Source of the DNA: Liolophura sinensis
Lineage: Eukaryota; Mollusca; Polyplacophora; Chitonida; Chitonidae
Length of the DNA stretch: 64,000 nt
Reading direction: 5' to 3'
NCBI RefSeq assembly: GCF_032854445.1
Contig: NC_088295.1
Coordinates: 95,287,805 to 95,351,804 of the forward strand
Position 1 is the first letter of the stretch. Every line of letters starts with the position of its first letter. Position numbers and translations under genes: made by a program. The notes beneath the pieces were generated by a model that made no database searches, had not been told where the DNA came from, and saw nothing but the letters and a program-made list of their open reading frames with translations. Below, piece by piece: positions 9,927-22,254 of this stretch.

Positions 9927-12330
9927 TTACGCTTCCGATAGGTACAGGTCTGAACACGGCCTGACAGCCACAGATGTGAACATTTCTGACAGGTACAGAT
10001 GTGAGCACTCCTGACAGGTATAGATGTAAACTCTTCTGAAATGTACAGATGAGAACATTCCTAAAACGTATAGATATGTACTCACTTTGGACAAGGTACA
10101 GATGTGAACACGCCTAACGGACACAGATATAAACACTTCTAATATGTACAAATGTGAACACGCCTGACAGGTACAGATGGCAATATCCCTGACAGGTACA
10201 AATGTGAACACCCTTGACAGTTAGAGATGTGAGCATCCTTGAAAGGTACAGATGCGAACATTCCTGACAAAAACAGATGTGAATACTTTTAATGGGTACA
10301 GATGATAACACTTCTGAAAGGTAAAAATGTAAACATCCCTTAGAGGTACAGATGTGAACATCCCTTACAGGTAGAAATGTGAACATCCCTGACGGGTACA
10401 GATGTAAACATTTCTGGCAGGTACAAATGAGAAAGGTAGAGATGTAAACATCCCTGATGGGTACAGAGGTGAACATCTCTGACAGGTACAAATATGAACA
10501 TTCCTGACAGGTACAAATGTGAACACCCCTGACAAGTATAGATGAGAACACCCCTGGCAGGTACAAATGTGAAAACTCCTAACAAGTACAGATGTGAGCA
10601 CCACTGACAGATACAGATTTAAACACTCTTGACAGGTACTAATGTTAAGACGCTTGACAGGTAGAGATGTGAACACCCCTGACAGGTACAGATGTGAACA
10701 CTTCTAAACGGTATAGATGTGAACACTTGTAATAGGTACAGATGTAAACATTTCTTACACGAACAGATGTGAACATCTGAACACGGCTGACAGGTACACA
10801 TGTGAACTCCCCTGACAGCTAGGCTACAGATGTGAACACTTCTAAACGGTATAGATGTGAACACTTCTAATCGGTACAGATGTGGACATGCCTGGCAGGT
10901 AAAGATTTTATCTCTTATGATAAGTACAGATGTAAACGCTCCTGACTGGTAAAGAAATGGACATGCCTGGCAGGTACAAAAATGAACACTCCTTATAGGT
11001 ACAGGTGTGAACACTTCCAATAGGTAAGTGAACACGCCTGAAAGGTATAGATGTGAACACGCAAACCAAATGCAGATGTGAACACCCCTAACAAGTACAG
11101 ATGTGACCACCCCTGACAGGTACAGATGTGAATACTTATGATAAGCACAGATGTGAACACTTATGATAAGCACAGATGTGAACACTTATGATAAGCACAG
11201 ATGTGAACATGCCTGACAGTTACAGATGTAAAGACCCCTGACAGATAGAGATATAAACATGTCTGACAGGTACAGATGTGAACACTTATAATAAGTACAG
11301 ATGTGAACAATCCTGAGTGGTACAGATATGAAAACTTGTAAAAGGTACCGATATGAACACTTCTTATAGGTACAGATGTGAACAAGCCTAAGGGATACAG
11401 ATGTGAACATTCTTGACAGGTACAGATGTCAACACTTCTAAAAGGTACAGATGAGAACAGTCCTAAAAGGTACAGATATAATAAAACCTAACAGGTACAT
11501 ATTTGAACATGCCTGACAGGTACAAATGAGAAGACTTCTGACAGCTACAGATGTGAACATCCCTGACAGGAACAGATGTGAACACTCCTGACAGGTGCAG
11601 ATGTGATCATGCACGACAGTTACACATGTGAACACATCTGACAGGTACACATGTGCAAACCCCTGACAGGTACAGTTGTGAACACTTATGATAAGTACAG
11701 AGGTGAACACCTCTGAGAGGTACAGATGGGATCACCCCTGACAGGTACAGATGTGAATATACCTGAGAGGTACAGAGGTGAACATGCCCGACAGTTACAG
11801 ATATGAACATGTCTGACAGGTACAGATGTGAACACGCCTGACAGGTACAGATGTGAACACCCCTGACAGGTACAGATGTGAATATACCTAAGAGGTACAG
11901 ATGCGAACACGCCCAACAGTTACAGATATGAACACCCCTGACAGGTGCAGATATGAACACCCCTGGCAGGTACAGATGTGAACATATCTAATAGGGACAG
12001 ATTCAAACACGTCTGAAAGGTACAGATATGAACACCACTGACAGGTAGATGTGAACACTTATGATAATCACAGATGTGAACATGCCTGACAGGTACAGAT
12101 GTGAACACTTCTGACAGGTACAGACGTGAACACGCCCGACAGTTACAGATGTCAACACATCTGACAGGTACAGATATGAACACCCCTGACAGGTACAGAT
12201 GTGAACATATCTGATGGGGACAACACGTCTGAAAGGTACAGATGACAACACCACTGACAGGTATAAATGAGAACACTCCTTTACAGATGTGAACACTTCT
12301 GATAGGTACAGGTGAGGGCTCTCTTGATAA
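9927..12330. repeat. 25-bp minisatellite (array E), about 95 units
   Basis: Unit GACAGGTACAGATGTGAACA plus five bases; 11821, 11846 and 11871 show the 25-bp period. The minus strand is stop-poor in all three frames, so many overlapping 25-residue-periodic ORFs appear. These are not regarded as genes. Confidence 0.96.
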
Positions 12331-12495
12331 TGTAAAGTGTGATAGTACCCTTTTCAGCTGACGTGCCTGAGCCTCCTGGAATGAGCAGATTAGACTCATC
12401 CAAAATTGACATCTATTCTTCCACATCTGCAGTTTTTCTGTGGATGAAAACGAAGGAACGTAATGGAGAATTACGTGGATCAAAACGAACTCCAA

Positions 12496-13262
12496 GTTGT
12501 TAATGGGGCTCGTACAGGGGGTGGACCCAGTGTGTAAGGGGATGGGCGCCGTGTGTAAGGTAGTGGACGCAGTGGGTAAGGGAGTGGACGCAGTGTATAC
12601 GGGGGTGGACTCAGTGTGTAAGGGGGCCTCCGTGGCTCAGTCGGTTAAAGCGCTAGCGCAGCATAATGACCCAGGAGTCTCTCACCAATGCGGTCGCTGT
12701 GAGTTCAAGTCCAGCTCATGCTGGCGGCCGTACGTGAGAAGGTCTGCCAGCAACCTGCGGATGGTCGTGGGTTTCCCCCGGGCTCTGCCCGGTTTCCACC
12801 CACCATAATGCTGGCCGCCGTCGTATAAGTGAAATATTCTTGAGTACGGCGTAAAACACCAATCAAAAAAAAAAAAAAAAAAAAAATCAGTGTGTAAGGG
12901 GTTAGAAACAGTGTCAGGTGGTGGACCTAGTATGTAAGGGAACTGACGCAGTGTATACGGGGGTTGACTTAGTGTGTAAGAGGATGGGCGCAATGTGTAA
13001 GGGGATGGATGCAGTGTGTAAAAAAGAATACCCACTGGAGAGGGGACGGATTGTGAATGGCCCCTTTGTGTAAGCGGATGGGCACAGTGTATGAGAAGGC
13101 GGGGATAGTGTGTAAAGCGGTGGACCTAGTGAGTAAGGTAGTAGACACAGTGTGTAAGGGGGTGGAACCAATGCATAAATGTGTGGATCCAGTGTGTTGG
13201 TGGGTTGACCCAGTGTGTAAGGGGGCGCACCCACTCATTTAGGGGGTGGACCAATTGTGTAA
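12496..13262. repeat. About 21-bp minisatellite (array F), split by a SINE
   Basis: Unit of the type GGGGTGGACGCAGTGTGTAA. Split at 12626-12886 by a SINE-alpha insertion. Confidence 0.9.
12626..12886 (+). mobile_element. SINE-alpha, near full length, with target-site duplication
   Basis: tRNA-derived head with Pol III A box (TGGCTCAGTCGG) and B box (GAGTTCAAGTCC). A body follows (GATGGTCGTGGGTTTCCCCC, CCATAATGCTGGCCGCCG), then the conserved tail TTGAGTACGGCGTAAAACAC and a run of about 21 A. Flanked by the 15-bp repeat TCAGTGTGTAAGGGG (12611-12625 and 12887-12901), which shows a clean insertion into array F. It resembles tRNA-SINEs of molluscs and relatives, but I cannot name the family. Transcription would be by RNA polymerase III and mobilisation in trans by a LINE. 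Confidence 0.93.
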
Positions 13263-13268
13263 GGAGGG

Positions 13269-13538
13269 GGGACCTCCGTGGCTCTGTCGGTTAGCGCGCT
13301 AGCGCAGCGTAATGACCCAGCAGTCTCTCACCAATGCGGTCGTTGTGAGTTCAAGTCCAGTTCATGCTGGCTTCCTCTCCGGCCGTACGTGGGAAGGTCT
13401 GCCGTAACTTGCAGATGGTCGTGGATTTCCGCCGGGGCTCTGCCCGGTTTCCACCCACCATAATGCTGACCGCCGTCGTATAAGTGAAATATTCTTGAGT
13501 ACGGCGTAAAACACCAATCAAAATCAAAAAAAAAACTT
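13269..13538 (+). mobile_element. SINE-alpha, near full length
   Basis: Second complete copy, again with A box, B box (GAGTTCAAGTCC), body, GAGTACGGCGTAAAACACCA tail and an A-rich end. It differs from the 12626 copy by scattered substitutions and a TTCCTCTCC segment that copy lacks, so it is an independent insertion. Confidence 0.92.
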
Positions 13539-14055
13539 ACACTAATTACATGTAGTACTACTCAAATCACACCACAGTACTCACTAATTAGTACTAAAAT
13601 CAAATCACACAACAGTACTTACACTAATTAGTACTAAAATCAAATCACACAACAGTACTTACACTAATTAGTACTAAAATCAAATCACACCACAGTACTC
13701 ACACTAATTAGTACCAAAATCAAATTACACCACAGTACTAACACTACTTAGTACTAAAACCAAATCACACCACACTACTTTGTACTAAAATCAAATCACA
13801 TTGCAATACCTACACTAATAAGTATTAAAATCATATCACACTAAAGTACTTACACCAATTATTATCAAAATTAAATCAAACTGCAGTACTTACGCTAATT
13901 AGTACTAAAATCAAATCACACTGCAGTACTTACGCTAATTAGTACTAAAATCAAATCGCACCACAGCACTCACACTAATTACATGTAGTACCAAAATCAA
14001 ATGACACCACAGTACATACACTAATTACACGCAGTACTGAAATCAAAGACAGACG
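13539..14055. repeat. 40-bp minisatellite (array G), about 13 units
   Basis: Unit contains CACTAATTAGTACTAAAATC; 13621 and 13661 give a 40-bp period. Lies downstream of the last visible Ig exon of copy 2. Confidence 0.93.
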
Positions 14056-14189
14056 CAGAGACCCACATACTGGTATGTTGTCCGCTACATATGCATGAAA
14101 ATCACTGCTTGTCATCAACCCCACAAGCTTAAAGCACCCAGACTTACTTGGAGGAGCCACATAAAACCGCCCTTTTTTCCAGACTTTAC

Positions 14190-14396
14190 CCTGTTAGTCA
14201 CTGTACACACATACTCCCCCGTTTCGGTCAGGATGACAGGCAGGGTGTGGATGACAGAGGTGCCGCTTGTCTGAGTCCCCAGTGTGCGTATGAGGGTGCT
14301 CCCACAGGCTGAAGGTGTAGGAGTCAGGAATACCCTCAGCTCTACAGGTTAAGGTGTGGGAGTTGTTGTTGTAGGTCACTGTTACATCAGGAGGGT
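14190..14396 (-). pseudogene. C2-type Ig domain exon with a frame break (Ig gene copy 2)
   Basis: Acceptor ATCATTTCAG precedes 14396 and a possible donor GTAAAG follows 14190. The first frame reads DPPDVTVTYNNNSHTLTCRA then SYTFSLWEH; the downstream part is in a frame shifted by one base and reads SVIHTLPVILTETGEYVC then TVTNR. Together these give the Cys, Trp and Tyr-x-Cys core of an Ig domain. The break falls near 14285-14295. Either one extra base disables the exon or the assembly carries an indel. The donor is uncertain: GTAAAG gives phase 0 after correction, and another GTAAGT lies at 14142-14147. Confidence 0.7.
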
Positions 14397-14424
14397 CTGA
14401 AATGATGAAGAGTTTTCCACAGGT

Positions 14425-15225
14425 ACAGACATCCGTATTTGACTCGCACAAAACATTAATGCTATATAACTATCAACTTACAGTGACCCGTCTCTGACTC
14501 GTATACAACATCTATGTTTGATAGCCCTCCATTTACAGTCATCCGTATCTCACTCGTATACAACATCTATGTTTGATAGCCCTCCATTTATAGTCATCCG
14601 TCTCTGACTCGTATACAACATCTATGTTTGATAGCTCTCCATTTACAGTCATCCGTATCTGACCCGTATACAACATCTATGTTTGATAGCTCTCCATTTA
14701 CAGTCATCCGTATCTGACTCGCATACATCAATGTTACAACCCACGTAAACTCATCCATATCTGACTTGTATACAGCATCGGTGTTTGATATCATCCACCT
14801 ATACTCATCCGTATCTGACTGGTATACAACACCAATGTTTGATAACCATCCATATACACTCATCCATACGCAACTTGTACACAATAATCATTCACTTACA
14901 GTCATCCGTATCTGACGTATATACAACACTAATGTTACCACCCACTTTTTTTCTGACTCGCATACATCAATGTTTCAACTCACGTAAACTCATCCACATC
15001 TGACTCGTATACAACATCAACGCTTGATAACCACCCGTATCTGACTTGTATACCACATCAACGTTTGATAACCATCCGTATCTGACATGTATACAGCATC
15101 GGTGTTTGATAACCATCCACTTACACCCATCCATACATGACTTGTATACAACATCAACGCTTCTCATCCTTAGACTTATAGTCATCCCTATCTGACTCGT
15201 ACACAACACTGAGTATACCATAGTG
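14425..15225. repeat. 55-bp minisatellite (array H), about 14 units
   Basis: Unit contains CATCCGTATCTGACTCGTAT and ATTTACAG; 14531, 14586 and 14641 give a 55-bp period. It begins about 30 bp upstream of the acceptor of the Ig exon at 14396, so it fills the intron end. Confidence 0.92.
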
Positions 15226-15868
15226 TTATATATTGTAAACAAGTTGATTACCTAAACGCAAGCTAGTTACAGACATGTTCACAGTGTACAACATTAAAGT
15301 CAATCTATTCAATTTTACCATATCTTTTACAATATAACGGCTGGTACACTGACGACCCTTACATTCCTGTCCTGAAAACTGTGGAACATGTGAAGAACAA
15401 AACAAGATGTTAGTCTGTCTTCTTATGCCACATGTAGTTTGATGTATTGACTGATCAATCAATTGTCAAATACTCTCTAAAAACTACTGTGTACTAGTGG
15501 AACTCAATATTGTGGTCAAAATGCACATCCACATTATTTTGTGTACTCATTGTGTATTCATGTAACATATCCACAGTGACCTGTGTACACGTGTGTGTAC
15601 CGCTGATTGTGGATGTGTCAATTTGTACACAATCGGTTTTTGAGAGTACTATTTTATAAGTTTCGTAGCATTGGACAAAATGCGCCGTATCAGCAAAGCT
15701 TGTGAATTAGATCTCGTCTTACTTTCATAGTTTGATCTTACAAGTCGATACAACAAATCGCATGAATGCTGAAAAAATACCAGAGAGAGGAAACAGGTGT
15801 AGGCAGTCGGCTAGCTAGATACCCTTCCCAGGTGGAAATGTACCTGACAACCTGATCAAACTACTCAC
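15226..15868. other. Intron sequence between Ig exons
   Basis: Unique AT-rich DNA; no exon or mobile element recognised. Confidence 0.5.
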
Positions 15869-16118
15869 ACTGTACAACAAGCTGCACAGTCGTCTGTCCA
15901 CCTCCCAACACTGTTAGTTACATTACACGTATACTCCCCAGAAGCTGACCTCTGTACATTCTCTATCCTGTAAACAGTTAATGTACTCTTGACCTCTGCA
16001 CTCTTTGACATCTTCCACTCAATTGTAGATTGAGGATTCCCCTGGACAGAGCAATTTAAGGTGGCTGTTTCATTCTCTGTTACATTCACAGCAGTGGTGG
16101 CACTAGGGGTGTCCAGGT
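15869..16118 (-). pseudogene. C2-type Ig domain exon with one extra base (Ig gene copy 2)
   Basis: Acceptor GTGTTAGAG precedes 16118 and a consensus GTGAGT donor lies at 15863-15868. It is 250 nt, so removing one base gives 249 nt and a symmetrical phase-1 exon. The main frame reads VNVTENETATLNCSVQGN, IEWKMSK, then SGEYTCNVTNSVG: the Cys, Trp and Tyr-x-Cys pattern of a C2/I-set domain, with the typical final strand GGQTTVQLVVQ in the next frame. The shift lies in GTTGGGAGGTGG near 15900, consistent with an extra G in a short run. It is either a disabling mutation or a homopolymer sequencing error. Confidence 0.8.
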
Positions 16119-16382
16119 CTCTAACACATGTGTAAGAACATAGATGACGCTGTTACATGTTATAGTTTGATGTCCAAAAGTCATAATAATGTCAGAAATC
16201 AAGTCCACATGTACTACGGTACATCGATATCTTCATGAGGTACCTCATGGTCAATTTACAATGACTGTTCTTCCCCAAAACCTTCACAGAGAAAACAATA
16301 TATGGGGAACGTACTTCAGAGATCAATCCCAAAAAACATAAAATATACATGAAACAAGTTAAAGCATCATGTAGTTTGAAAA

Positions 16383-17803
16383 GTGAAGCCACATACATTC
16401 ATATATACCAAAAGCAACAACACAACCACTAGTGTTGTCGCCACAACTGTCCCAAGGCTTGGTCATATAGTTGACATTTTACTTAGGCCATTTATTGCTC
16501 ATGTTAAAAGTAACATCAGAGATGATATCGACTCCTTAAATAAGTTATCGCAGAATGTAGACCATGATGTCGAAATGACCACTTTTTATGTGAACAGTTT
16601 ATATAGCAACATTCCGCATGAGCTAGGAATAGAAGCAATCCAATATTGGTTAAATCAACATCCCGAATCACTGGACAAACGCTTCAAAAGTGACTTTCTA
16701 ACAGATTGTATAAATTTATCTTAAACAATAACTCCTTCTGTTTTGTCATTATGTATAAATTCTTTGGACAGCAATGAGAACAAAGATGGCTAAAGCTTAT
16801 GCAACTTTAGTAATGAGCTATTAAGAGATATCTCTTTACAAAAGAATAGAAACCATGTTTGGACATGATTTTGCAACAGAATTTAAAAGCCAGTGTAAAA
16901 GATACCTGGGTGATTGTTTTATTTTCTGGACAAAGTAAGCCGTGCCGATTGATCTTCTCTTTGATGGCCTCAATAACCTTTATACCCAAATACCCTTTAC
17001 AATGGAAGTAAATGTTAAGTCACTGCCCTTTTTAGACATACTTGTCTTGAAAGAGGGGACTTCTACATCAACTGATATTTATCGAAAACCCACGGACACA
17101 CAGCTTTATCTTCGTTTTAGTTCGAATCACACTCTTTATAGTCGAGAAAATATCCCATATTCCCTTGCCAGAAGAATCTGTACAATGGTAAACGTAAAAT
17201 GGAAACAAAATGAGAGATTAATAGTACTTAAATCATGTCTATGCAACTGGGGTTGTCCGGAAGGATTAATTGACAAAGGAATTAAGACCGCTCAGAGTCA
17301 TTCATTGACTGAACTGAGGGAACCCTCACAGAAAAAAACCTGACGAGAAGGTAATTCCATTTGTTTCAAGACATAATCCCAATAATAACAACATCTTCCC
17401 AATCATTGTGAATACCTTACCAATTCTAAAAAAACAGTGACAGGATGAAAGACATTCTAGCCCAATCTACAGTCATTTATAGCAAACGACAGGCTCCAAG
17501 CCTCAAAAAAATGTTCACTCGCACTCACTTTTCAGAAAAATCCCTGACTCCATCGGTTTCTAAATGCAATAAACCTAGATGTGGAGAATGCATACACATG
17601 TTACAAGGATCAAGCTTTCAATTTGAGAGAGACGATCCTTTGTTTAATGTAAAATTTGACATGTGCTGCACTGTAAAAATGTTGTATCACATGTTTGCAT
17701 GGGATGTGGCAAACCTATATTGGCCAGACCTCACATCTCCGCTCCAGATTGACAGTGCATCGAAATATCAACAACGAAGAATATTGTCATCCTTCAGTCA
17801 GTA
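16383..17803 (+). mobile_element. Decayed Penelope-like retrotransposon (RT plus endonuclease remnant)
   Basis: Three broken plus-strand frames match Penelope-like element order. (1) RT palm with TTFYVNSLYSNIPHELGIEA (motif A). (2) KRYLGDCFIFW (motif C), then SLPFLDILVLKEG and YRKPTDTQLYLRFSSNH. (3) The linker QAPSLKKMFTRTHF and the Cys cluster CNKPRCGECIH that precedes the GIY-YIG endonuclease. The catalytic Asp of motif A is Tyr (16587-16589), and the YLDD box of motif C reads YLGD (16903-16914), so the RT is dead. Stops and frameshifts separate the parts and the GIY-YIG motif itself is unrecognisable. It lies antisense inside an intron of Ig copy 2. Family identification is from motif recall. 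Confidence 0.8.
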
Positions 17804-18083
17804 AGCAAATACGCTCATGCGCATTGTCATGGACTCCCTCGTTCAAAGTCTTCCCAAAGAACTAGATGGAAATCAAGTCACCTGAGATGTAAAAGAAACT
17901 TTCTTCATAAATAAATACAACCCATGTCTCAATGGTAGTCACCGGCTGTAATATCGTATCTCATAATATGATGATGTACCACGTGCTTGTATAATTTATG
18001 TTGATTAATTTTGTCAAACAAGTTCATTTTTTGTCATTGTATATATTACTCATTGTATATGTACAAATATTATGTCACAGATT

Positions 18084-18144
18084 ATCCGCAGGGTAATCCG
18101 TTCGATGCTAATAAAGACGCAACGTCACTAGTCGCCCTGCGGAT
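18084..18144 (+). ncRNA. Candidate degenerate type I hammerhead ribozyme of the Penelope-like element
   Basis: A perfect 10-bp stem, ATCCGCAGGG (18084-18093) with CCCTGCGGAT (18135-18144), encloses GATG (18104-18107), AAAGAC, GCAAC (18119-18123) and a cleavage-type GTC (18124-18126). This order fits a type I hammerhead: stem I, CUGAUGA, stem II, GAAA, tiny stem III, GUC. The core is imperfect: CUGAUGA is reduced and GAAA reads GCAA, so it is probably inactive. Penelope-like elements are known to carry hammerheads with very short stem III, and this lies about 280 bp 3' of the element remnant on the same strand. Confidence 0.4.
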
Positions 18145-18853
18145 AGACAGATACTGATTTTTCTATTGTTCGCTACTTAACAGCTTTATACATGTACAAC
18201 CTTCTTTCCAGCAACAATTCATCCATGTATCATGCCATGTAACTAAACCACTGCCTGTTTTGACATGTACGTAACATGTCCCATAGTTACTGGTAACACA
18301 TATCCTATATAAAGACCTTTGTATACATCCATATTCATATTCCTTGAAAATAACATGAAGTTTCAAACTGCCGTTGGAATATAACAGAATGTAGAAAGTT
18401 GAGCAGGCGTTTTATTATTTTTTTCATATATATATATGCATTTTAGCTTTTAACATATCACCTTTAGATTCTGAAGAAGTAAAGTTTAAGAAAGATGTTA
18501 TTTTATCTAAATGGTTGATACAGTGAAAGCATACATGCATGCCTGCACATTTCAGTTGTTGTCTGAAGATAACTGTAATTTTAAGGAGCTTGATTGAAAG
18601 CTTGATAGGGAAGGGGCTTCTTTTACCTGGATAGGGATCAGTACCACAGAATATAGCCCCATTGTGCACAGAGATCATAGCTTGATGTACAATCAGCTGA
18701 AAACCCTACAGTACAGGTGGTCTATGTAAATATTGTGCTAGTCAGTAAATTTATCTTGCCTTCGTTTTCAGTACAGTTGTACATCATTTAGCAGACAGCA
18801 GACTGCGCGATAACCAACACTTGTACGGCCATGAATCACAAAGAGTAACTTAC
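18145..18853. other. Intron sequence, nothing recognised
   Basis: Unique AT-rich DNA between the retroelement remnant and the next Ig exon. Confidence 0.5.
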
Positions 18854-19099
18854 AGAGGACATTGAGTGTGGCTGTGGCCTCCTTTGTACTCAGTACACTC
18901 CCATCACTGTACTTGTTTGTGGCTGTACATCTGACGCTGTCCATAGATTTGTTTGCGGTCAGACTGTAGCTTGATCCCTGCCCAGTCTCGCTGCCATAAT
19001 CCAACATCCAGCTGTAGGACGCATTAGGGTTAGGGTTTCGGGTCACCGTGCAGGTTAATGTTTTAGGTGTCCCCTCTGTTAGAGTTACCTTCCCCCTCA
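18854..19099 (-). CDS. C2-type Ig domain exon, frame intact (Ig gene copy 2)
   Basis: The frame reads RGKVTLTEGTPKTLTCTVT, then NASYSWMLDYG, then DSVRCTATNKYSDGS, ending TLNVL at a GTAAGT donor (18848-18853). The conserved Cys, Trp and second Cys of an Ig domain are all present. With the acceptor GGCCAG before 19099 the exon is 246 nt, phase 1 at both ends, matching its neighbours. That acceptor has a poor pyrimidine tract, so the 5' boundary is less sure. The role would be an extracellular adhesion or recognition domain. It is the only one of the three C2 exons without a frame break. Confidence 0.75.
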
Positions 19100-19349
19100 C
19101 TGGCCTACCCTATCCTGACTCTACTGATCCTGACTAAGGCAAACAAAGGTCTGATCATGACATCATTTCATTCTGACCATAACAGGCCCAGACTTCTTTT
19201 GGGCACGTGAATATAGAATTTACAATAACCCACTACAGCTTGTACAGGTTAAATGATGAACATAAAATCTATCACAGTTTAAGAGAACAGTTCATTGTCA
19301 CCTACATGTAGTCTAGTCTTAATGTTACACGTCATCTGTATTGTACAAG
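19100..19349. other. Intron sequence
   Basis: Unique sequence between the Ig exon and the start of array A; no feature recognised. Confidence 0.5.
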
Positions 19350-21535
19350 TGAGTATTCCTGTGTACCTAGTCACCATATTCTGAAGTGTGTTACTAATGA
19401 CAGGACATCCCACCACAACATGTACCTGTGGTAAAGGTTTACACAGGTGAGTCTTCCTGTCTACCTGATCACCATAATCTGAAGTGTGTTACTAATGACA
19501 GGACATCCCACCACAACATGTACCTGTGCTAAAGGTTTACACAGGTGAGTCTTCCTGTGTACCTGATCACCATATTCTGAAGTGTGTTACTAATGACAGG
19601 ACATCCCACCACAACATGTACCTGTGCTAAAGGTTTACACAGGTGAGTCTTGTTGTGTACCTGATCACCATATTCTGAAGTGTGTTACTAATGACAGGAC
19701 ATCCCACCACAACATGTACCTGTGGTAAAGGTTTACACAGGTGAGTCTTCTTGTGTACCTGATCACCATATTCTGAAGTGTGTTACTAATGACAAGACAT
19801 CCCACCACAACATATACCTGTGGTAAAGGTTTACACAGGTGAGTCTTCTTGTGTACCTGATCACCATATTCTGAAGTGTGTTACTAATGACAAGACATCC
19901 CACCACAACATATACCTGTGGTAAAGGTTTACACAGGTGAGTCTTCCTGTCTACCTGATAACCATATTCTGAAGTGTGTTACTAATGACAAGACATCCCA
20001 CCCCAACATGTACCTGTGGTAAAGGTTTACACAGGTGAGTCTTCCTGTCTACCTGATCACCATATTCTGAAGTGTGCTACTAATGACAAGACATCCCACC
20101 ACAGCATGTATCTTTTGTGACGGTTTACACAGGTGAGTCTTCCTGTGTACCTGATCACCATATTCTGAAGTGTGTTACTAATGACAGGACATCCTACCAC
20201 AACATGTACCTCTGCTAAAGGTTTACACAGGTGAGGCTTCTGTGTACCTAGTCACCGTATTCTGAAGTGTGTTACTAATGACATGACATCCCTCCACAAC
20301 ATGTACCTGTGGTAAAGGTTAACACAGGTGAGCCTCCCTGTCTACCTGATCATCATATTCTGAAGTGTGTTACTAATGACATGACATCCCACCACAACAT
20401 GTACCTGTGGTAAAGGTTTACACAGGTGAGTCTTCCTGTGTACCTGATCACCATATTCTGAAGTGTGTTACTAATGACAAGACAGCCCACCACAACATGT
20501 ACCTGTGGTAAAGGTTTACACAGGTGAGTCTTCCTGTGTACCTGATCACCATATTCTGAAGTGTGTTATTAATGACAGGACATCCCACCACAACATATAC
20601 CTGTGCTAAAGGTTTACACAGGTGAGTCTTCTTGTGTACCTGATCACCATATTCTAAAGTGTGTTACTAATGACAAGACACCCCACCACAACATGTACCT
20701 GTGCTAAAGGTTTACACAGGTGAGTCTTCCTGTGTACCTGATCACCATATTCTGAAGTGTGTTACTAATGACAAGACAGCCCACCACAACATGTACCTGT
20801 GGTAAAGGTTTACACAGGCGAGTCTTCCTGTGTACCTGATCACCATATTCTGAAGTGTGTTACTAATGACAAGACATCCCACCACAACATGTACCTGTGG
20901 TAAAGGTTTACACAGGTGAGTCTTCCTGTCTACCTGATCACCATATTCTGAAGTGTGTTATTAATGACAGGACATCCCACCACAACATATACCTGTGGTA
21001 AAGGTTTACACAGGTGAGTCTTCCTGTCTACCTGATCACCATATTCTGAAGTGTGTTACTAATGACAAGACATCCCACCACAACATGTACCTGTGGTAAA
21101 GGTTTACACAGGTGAGTCTTCCTGTCTACCTGATCACCATATTCTGAAGTGTGTTACTAATGACAAGACATCCCACCACAACATGTACCTGTGGTAAAGG
21201 TTTACACAGGTGAGTCTTCCTGTGTACCTGATCACCATATTCTGAAGTGTGTTACTAATGACAAGACATCCCACCACAACATATACCTGTGGTAAAGGTT
21301 TACACAGGTGAGTCTTCCTGTGTACCTGATCACCATATTCTGAAGTGTGTTACTAATGACAAGACATCCCACCACAATATGTACCTGTGGTAAAGGTTTA
21401 CACAGGTGAGTCTTCCTGTCTACCTGATCACCATATTCTGAAGTGTGTTACTAATGACAAGACATCCCACCACAACATGTTCCTGTAGTAAAGGTTTACA
21501 CAGGTGAGTCTTCCTGTGTACCTGACCACTGTTAT
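19350..21535. repeat. 97-bp minisatellite (array A, copy-2 locus), about 22 units
   Basis: Same unit as 716-1782, with the core GGTAAAGGTTTACACAGGTG. Units are highly alike, indicating recent homogenisation. Located in intron 1 of Ig copy 2. On the plus strand each unit carries ACACAGGTGAGT; on the transcribed minus strand each carries TTACCACAGGTAC. Confidence 0.96.
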
Positions 21536-22254
21536 GTGAACAACTGCCGTCAGCTTCTAAATTTAGCTTGCCACTGTTTACATATGCTAAGTTCAGGGCC
21601 TGCTGTCTGCCTCTGCCTTAGAGTGTTCCAGAATACCCTCAGTTCGGGGCATGTTTGTTTACAACAAGTGTTCAAGAATTTTCTCATTCTAGACAATTCC
21701 ACCAGTCTGTGTAAGACCTATGAAAGCAAGTCAAAAAGGAGAGAAAGGAGAATTATTGAGAGTTTTGGATGCTTTCGCTGTGTATTACTTAGGTAGTCCT
21801 TTTGTGCTGAATTTTGGTGTCTTTATTGCCTCTGGCTTTGTTATATCCTATCTCCACCGAGCACTTGTTCATTCTGAACTTGTATATTTAATCTATGATC
21901 TTGTGTACACAGTGCTTATTAGTACACGGACCCTGTCTGTTGAATTTTGTGTATATTTCGTCATACACTCAGATATACTGTGGATTTTCCCTCTTGTGAA
22001 TATTGCCTCTGTGGATTTTTCAGCATTGTGGAATACATGCGTCCGTTTGAACTTGACACCGTTGTACATGTAAGTACTTTAGTATTTGTATAGACACTGC
22101 TATCCTTTTTTGTTAAACTTAAGTACTTTAGTATTTATAAAAGTCTTGTTATCAGTTCTTGTTAAACCTAATAAATTGTTGTAAAATAAAATCTGCTGGT
22201 TTTGGTTACTTTTTTGTGTGGCTAAACTGTCGTGTATTTCGAACAAGCCATCTC
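21536..22254 (+). other. About 720-bp insertion interrupting array A, origin unknown
   Basis: Non-repetitive DNA splits array A. It contains a 117-codon plus-strand frame (21720-22073) whose product is hydrophobic (SPFVLNFGVFIASGFVIS), a short internal repeat of AAGTACTTTAGTATTT (about 22072 and 22122) and AATAAA motifs near 22170-22190, but no poly-A tract. TCTTCCTGTGTACCTGA and TCTTCCTGTCTATCTGA flank it. These could be target-site copies or simply adjacent array units. I do not recognise the ORF. Confidence 0.5.

Noticed and set aside
9927..12495. Many minus-strand ORFs of 74-191 codons rich in Cys/His/Tyr
   Set aside because: Produced by the 25-bp array in overlapping frames; no start, domain or splice support.
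12626..12720. tRNA gene
   Set aside because: A and B boxes are present, but the sequence continues into a SINE body and tail and the same head recurs in other SINE copies; no independent cloverleaf was supported.
21720..22073. 117-codon ORF as a gene
   Set aside because: Hydrophobic but unrecognised and inside an insertion of unknown origin; kept only as part of that feature.
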